Made by a program: the position numbers and the translations under genes. Of a DNA stretch of 64,000 nucleotides, positions 60,513 through 64,000 are shown one piece after another. The notes beneath the pieces were generated by a model, which did no database searches, was not told the DNA's origin, and saw only the letters and a program-made list of their open reading frames with translations. The stretch is from Methyloversatilis sp. (GTDB lineage Bacteria > Pseudomonadota > Gammaproteobacteria > Burkholderiales > Rhodocyclaceae). Location of the stretch: NCBI RefSeq assembly GCF_030698125.1, contig NZ_JAUYNV010000008.1:1-64000 (forward strand), given 5' to 3'. Each line of letters begins with the position of its first letter. The first letter of the stretch is position 1.

Positions 60513-61445
60513 ATGAACAAGGTAAAGCGATCGCAGCGCACGGCCCCGGCGGGGTGGTGCGGCAAACGGTCAAGGGTGCTGATTGTAGGCTGTGGCGACG
60601 TTGCTCGTCGCGCGCTGCCCTGGCTGGCACCCCGGGTGAGGGTATGGGCCATGGTCCGCAACGTCGAATCGGCTGTCGAATTGCGCCGCCTGGGCGTGCG
60701 TTGCGTGCGCGCAGACCTCGATGACGCGGCCAGCCTGCGCCGGGTGGCGGCACTGGCCACCTGGGTGTGGCATTTCGCGCCGCCGCCGGCCACGGGTGAC
60801 GGCCGCGATCCGCGCACCCGCCGCCTGGTGGCCGCGCTGGCGCGCGCCGGGCGGACCGACCGGCTGTGCTACATCAGCACCAGCGGCGTCTATGGCGACT
60901 GTGCCGGCGAGCGCGTGCCGGAAACGCGGCCGTTGAACGCCGGCAGCGCGCGTGCCGCGCGGCGGGTCGACGCCGAAGCGGCGGTGCGCCGTCTGGCGCG
61001 GCGCGGTGTCGCGGTGAGCATCCTGCGGGCGCCCGGCATATACGGCCCCGACCGCCTGCCGCTGGACCGCCTCAAGCGTGCCGATCCGGTGCTGCACCCC
61101 GATGAGGATGTGTACACCAACCACATCGACGCCGCGGATCTGGGCCGACTCGCGTGGGGCGCGCTGATGCGCGCGCGCGGCGGCCGCACCTACAACGCGA
61201 GCGACGACACCCGGCTCGCCATGGGTGACTATTTCGACCGCGTGGCCGATGCCTTCGCACTGCCGCGGCCGCCGCGCGTCACGCGCGAGGAAGCACGCGC
61301 GCGGCTGAGCCCGATGATGCTGTCCTTCATGAATGAATCGCGCGTGCTCGACAACGGCCGCATGAAGCGCGAGTTGCGGGTGAAACTGCGCCGCCCCGAT
61401 GTCGACGCCGTGCTCGCACACGCCCTGCAGACTTTCCAACGCTGA
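60513..61445 (+). CDS. NAD(P)-binding protein, SDR/epimerase-like (YeeZ-type)
   Basis: A 310-residue protein with a Rossmann start (RVLIVGCGDVARRALPWL), an active region YISTSGVYGDCAGERVPE (shortened YxxxK pattern), RAPGIYGPDRLPLDRLK and a Tyr-Asn-Ala-Ser turn. YeeZ-like epimerase-type proteins have no fixed substrate. It is divergent from the reductase; hemJ starts 9 nt downstream. Confidence 0.8.
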   Translation: MNKVKRSQRTAPAGWCGKRSRVLIVGCGDVARRALPWLAPRVRVWAMVRNVESAVELRRLGVRCVRADLDDAASLRRVAALATWVWHFAPPPATGDGRDPRTRRLVAALARAGRTDRLCYISTSGVYGDCAGERVPETRPLNAGSARAARRVDAEAAVRRLARRGVAVSILRAPGIYGPDRLPLDRLKRADPVLHPDEDVYTNHIDAADLGRLAWGALMRARGGRTYNASDDTRLAMGDYFDRVADAFALPRPPRVTREEARARLSPMMLSFMNESRVLDNGRMKRELRVKLRRPDVDAVLAHALQTFQR

Positions 61446-61453
61446 GCAATGCA

Positions 61454-61882
61454 ATGACCAGTACCTATCTGTGGGCCAAGGCCCTGCACATCGTTTTCGT
61501 CACCAGCTGGTTCGCCGGCCTGTTCTACCTGCCGCGCCTGTTCGTCAATCTGGCCATGCTCGGTGCAGACGAAACCGCGGTGCGCGACCGCCTGCTGCTG
61601 ATGTCGCGCAAGCTGCTGCGCTTCATGGGTCCGCTGGCCGGGCTGGCGGTCGGTTTCGGCCTGTGGCTGTGGCTGGGCGAAGGCATCGGTGGCGGCTGGA
61701 TGCATGCCAAGCTGCTGCTGGTCATCTTCCTGATCGGCTATCACCATTACTGCGCGCGCCTGTTGCGCGCCTTCGAAGCCAACCGCAACACGCGCAGCCA
61801 CGTCTGGTACCGCTGGTTCAACGAAGCGCCGGTGCTGGTGCTGTTCGCCGTCGTGCTGCTGGTTGTGCTGAAACCTTTCTGA
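61454..61882 (+). CDS. hemJ: Protoporphyrinogen IX oxidase HemJ
   Basis: A 142-residue four-helix membrane protein. The family start YLWAKALHIVFVTSWFAGLF (with the essential His) then YLPRLFV, the helix with WMHAKLLLVIFLIGYHHYCA (essential Lys) and WFNEAPVLVLFAVV are characteristic of HemJ, which oxidises protoporphyrinogen IX. The older name CopD-family applies to the same fold. Co-transcribed with neighbours. Confidence 0.9.
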   Translation: MTSTYLWAKALHIVFVTSWFAGLFYLPRLFVNLAMLGADETAVRDRLLLMSRKLLRFMGPLAGLAVGFGLWLWLGEGIGGGWMHAKLLLVIFLIGYHHYCARLLRAFEANRNTRSHVWYRWFNEAPVLVLFAVVLLVVLKPF

Positions 61883-61886
61883 TCCC

Positions 61887-63179
61887 ATGACGAATTTCCC
61901 GCCGAAGAAAATCCCGCCGAAGATGGCCGCTTCCCGCCCGGCTGCGCCCGCCGTGCGTTCCATCCGCCGCGTGCCCCGCCCGGAAGGCGACATGCCGGCC
62001 GAACTGCAGGGCGACCAGCACTACTTCTCGCCCTGTCCGCGCGGCCTCGAAGCCGTGCTGGCCGACGAACTGGTCGCGCTCGGTGCCGACGCCGTAAAGG
62101 CGGTGCCCGGCGGCGTCGCCTTCTCGGGGCCGTGGGCGCTGGTGTATCGCGTCAATCTGGAAAGCCGCATCGCCACACGCGTGCTGTGGCGCGTCGGCCA
62201 CGGGCCGTACCGCAAGGAAGACGATATCTTCAAGCTGGCGCTGGGTCTGGCCTGGGAACACTGGTTCTCGCCGCGCTGCACGCTGCGCGTCTACACCACG
62301 GCCGTGCGCTCGCCGCTGAAATCGGTCGATTTCGTCACCCTGCGCGTGAAGGATGCGATCTGCGACCGCATGCGCGAACAGACGCGCTCGCGGCCGAGCA
62401 TCGACACCGTGGCGCCGGACGTGCGCGTGCATGTCTTCCTGACCGACCGCGATGCCACGATCTATCTCGATACCTCGGGCGAGCCGCTGTACAAGCGCGG
62501 CTTCAAGGTGGCGCATGTCGAGGCACCGCTGAAGGAAAACCTCGCCGCCGGCATCATCCTGCTGTCCGGCTGGGACAAGGTCGAACCCTTTTTCGACCCG
62601 ATGTGCGGCAGCGGCACCTTCCTGATCGAGGCGGCGCAGATGGCGCTCGACATCGCGCCCGGCCTGGGCCGCGGCTTCGGCTTCGAAAAGCTCACCACCT
62701 ATCGCGCCGCAGACTGGCACGCCGTGCGTGACGCGGCGGCCTCGCGTGCCCAGCCCCCGCGCGAACTGCCGATCTACGGCTCCGACATCGCCGGCCGCGA
62801 AGTCGCGCGCTGCAAGGAAAACCTGCAGGCCGCGAAACTGCCCTGGGTGGTGCGGGTCGAAGGGGCGGACCTGATGGATCGCGATCCGCCGGCCGACCAT
62901 GGCGTGCTGGTGACCAATCCGCCGTACGGCGAGCGAATCGGCGAAAAGCAGGCGCTGGCCACCTTGTATCCGAAGCTGGGCGATCTGCTGAAGCAGCGTT
63001 ACAGCGGCTGGCGCTGCCTGTTCATCACCGCCGACACCGACTTTCCGAAGTTGATCAAGCTGAAAGCCAGCCGCCGCACGCCGTTGTACAACGGCGCGCT
63101 GGAATGCCGGCTGTACGAGTACCGCATGGTCGAAGGCAGTCTGCGCGCGCCGCGTGCCGAGGCGCCGCCGGCAGAATGA
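61887..63179 (+). CDS. THUMP-domain 23S rRNA (guanine-N2) methyltransferase, RlmL/RlmKL-N type
   Basis: A 430-residue enzyme. After a Pro/Lys-rich leader the THUMP domain covers about 40-190 (YFSPCPRGLEAVLADELVAL, RSPLKSVDFVTLRVKDAICD, VHVFLTDRDATIYLDTSGEP). The methyltransferase core has PLKENLAAGIILLSGWDKVE, MCGSGTFLIEAAQMAL and VTNPPYGERIGEKQAL, with the catalytic NPPY. It matches the N-terminal methyltransferase part of RlmL that makes m2G2445 in E. coli. Confidence 0.88.
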   Translation: MTNFPPKKIPPKMAASRPAAPAVRSIRRVPRPEGDMPAELQGDQHYFSPCPRGLEAVLADELVALGADAVKAVPGGVAFSGPWALVYRVNLESRIATRVLWRVGHGPYRKEDDIFKLALGLAWEHWFSPRCTLRVYTTAVRSPLKSVDFVTLRVKDAICDRMREQTRSRPSIDTVAPDVRVHVFLTDRDATIYLDTSGEPLYKRGFKVAHVEAPLKENLAAGIILLSGWDKVEPFFDPMCGSGTFLIEAAQMALDIAPGLGRGFGFEKLTTYRAADWHAVRDAAASRAQPPRELPIYGSDIAGREVARCKENLQAAKLPWVVRVEGADLMDRDPPADHGVLVTNPPYGERIGEKQALATLYPKLGDLLKQRYSGWRCLFITADTDFPKLIKLKASRRTPLYNGALECRLYEYRMVEGSLRAPRAEAPPAE

Positions 63180-63194
63180 AGGAGAGCCGCAGCG

Positions 63195-63569
63195 ATGAAG
63201 TTGAAAAAGGGTTTGTGCGCGCTCGCCGCCGTCTGCGTGGTGCCGGCCAGCGCTGCGCCCGACGCGCCGCCGGCCGCCGACTGGCACCTCGCCGGCCGCC
63301 TCGGCCTGCTGCAGTTCATCGTCGTGCCGGAGACCTCGGCGCGCGACCGCGCCTACTACGACCGCATCATCGACACGGTGTGCAGCGACGACACTGCCTC
63401 CTGCTTCCTGCGCTTCTTCACCAACGCGAGCGGCGTCGCGATGAGTTTTCCGCTGCCCGATGCGGTGCTGGCCGAACCGACGGTCATGTTCCAGCGCTCG
63501 GCCAAGCACCAGCGCGAACAGTTCCAGTGGAGCTGCCGGCTCGGGCTGGCGGAAAGCACCTGCTTCTAG
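63195..63569 (+). CDS. Small secreted hypothetical protein
   Basis: A 124-residue protein with a short signal peptide (LCALAAVCVVPASAAPD). Four Cys follow (TVCSDDTASCFLR, SCRLGLAESTCF), which would suit two disulfides in the periplasm. No family is recognised. AAGGAG precedes the ATG by 9 nt; it is 15 nt behind the rRNA methyltransferase gene. Confidence 0.65.
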   Translation: MKLKKGLCALAAVCVVPASAAPDAPPAADWHLAGRLGLLQFIVVPETSARDRAYYDRIIDTVCSDDTASCFLRFFTNASGVAMSFPLPDAVLAEPTVMFQRSAKHQREQFQWSCRLGLAESTCF

Positions 63570-63585
63570 AACGTATCGCCGGCGC

Positions 63586-64000
63586 TCATTGATCGCTGCG
63601 CGGCAGCACCCAGCCGGCGCGCGGAAAGTGGCAGGTGTAACCGTGCGGAATGCGCTCCAGATAGTCCTGGTGCTCCGGTTCGGCTTCCCAGAAGTCGCCC
63701 ACCGGTTCCACTTCGGTCACTACCGGCCCCGGCCACAGGCCTGACGCATTCACGTCGGCGATGGTGCGCAGCGCCTCGTCGCGCTGTGCATCCGACACCC
63801 AGTAGATCGCCGACCGGTACGCCAGGCCGCGATCGTTGCCCTGACGGTTCTTCGTCGTCGGGTCATGGATCCGGAAGAAGAATTCGAGCAGTTGCCGATA
63901 GCTGATCTGCGCCGGATTGAACACGATCTCGATGCCTTCGGCGTGCGTGCCATGGCTGCGGTAGGTCGCATTCGGCACATCGCCGCCGGTGTAGCCGACG
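63586..64000 (-). CDS. msrA: Peptide-methionine (S)-S-oxide reductase MsrA, 3' part
   Basis: The frame stays open to the window edge, so the N-terminus with its GCFWG active site is outside. The seen 138 residues hold [60 protein letters not shown] and a C-terminal HFPRAGWVL. It repairs oxidised methionine. It converges with the 63195 gene; the stops are 16 nt apart. Confidence 0.93.
   Translation of the reverse strand, partial: VGYTGGDVPNATYRSHGTHAEGIEIVFNPAQISYRQLLEFFFRIHDPTTKNRQGNDRGLAYRSAIYWVSDAQRDEALRTIADVNASGLWPGPVVTEVEPVGDFWEAEPEHQDYLERIPHGYTCHFPRAGWVLPRSDQ

Noticed and set aside
1-64000. CRISPR array
   Set aside because: No series of equal repeats with regular spacers exists; the only dispersed repeats are the REP-like copies.

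Overview
The window is GC-rich chromosomal DNA of a Gram-negative betaproteobacterium. Three things point there: the merged order ribE-ribBX-ribH-nusB-thiL-pgpA-pncC-recA-recX and lptB-rpoN-hpf-ptsN-hprK, a PEP-CTERM protein, and a second-type (87 aa) infA together with a single-cysteine dksA. Rhodocyclales or a Methyloversatilis-like genus would fit, but the genus is inference. About 58 protein genes, one tRNA (Leu, anticodon GAG), one insertion sequence, two gene remnants and a family of REP-like repeats are supported.

Layout. 1-3867: the 3' end of an rhs polymorphic-toxin gene with a small membrane protein (candidate immunity protein), an orphan rhs fragment, a D,D(35)E transposase and degenerate sequence. 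3868-6940 (minus): SRPBCC protein, YncE-like propeller, ilvA. 7054-11855 (plus): YqaA, VanZ, 2Fe-2S protein, hydrolase, cutA, dsbD. 11899-22179 (plus): a long, tightly packed housekeeping series for riboflavin, NusB, thiamine, phosphatidylglycerol, NMN amidase, RecA/RecX, LPS export, sigma-54 and PTS-Ntr control, closed by a strong inverted repeat.

22283-27666: an accessory block with a PsiF-repeat protein, a secreted protein of unknown family, a secreted CsgG-like protein, a transmembrane Ser/Thr kinase with a large extracytoplasmic part and, convergent to it, an FHA-containing class III cyclase. This is the best candidate in the window for a little-described signalling system. 27767-35337: pteridine reductase, MidA-like methyltransferase, pbpC (transpeptidase motifs lost), queD (catalytic Cys replaced), queE, srkA and a glycoside hydrolase. 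35422-43998: a leaderless trypsin-like protease, infA, dksA, a methyltransferase, an SbcD/YhaN-like nuclease-ATPase pair, a BLUF photosensor and a coiled-coil protein.

44010-51368: a broken TetR remnant, an ABM-domain protein, a PEP-CTERM HAF-repeat protein, an ABC-F ATPase, a BON lipoprotein and an ABC exporter. 51425-64000: tRNA-Leu, a pair of uncharacterised genes (the second FIST-like), an NYN-LOTUS protein, tlyA, metF, an MFS exporter, an HDOD protein overlapping an AscD-like reductase, an NAD-binding protein, hemJ, an rRNA methyltransferase and the 3' part of msrA. Three REP-like inverted repeats lie in the intergenic gaps near 37.1, 53.5 and 58.1 kb.
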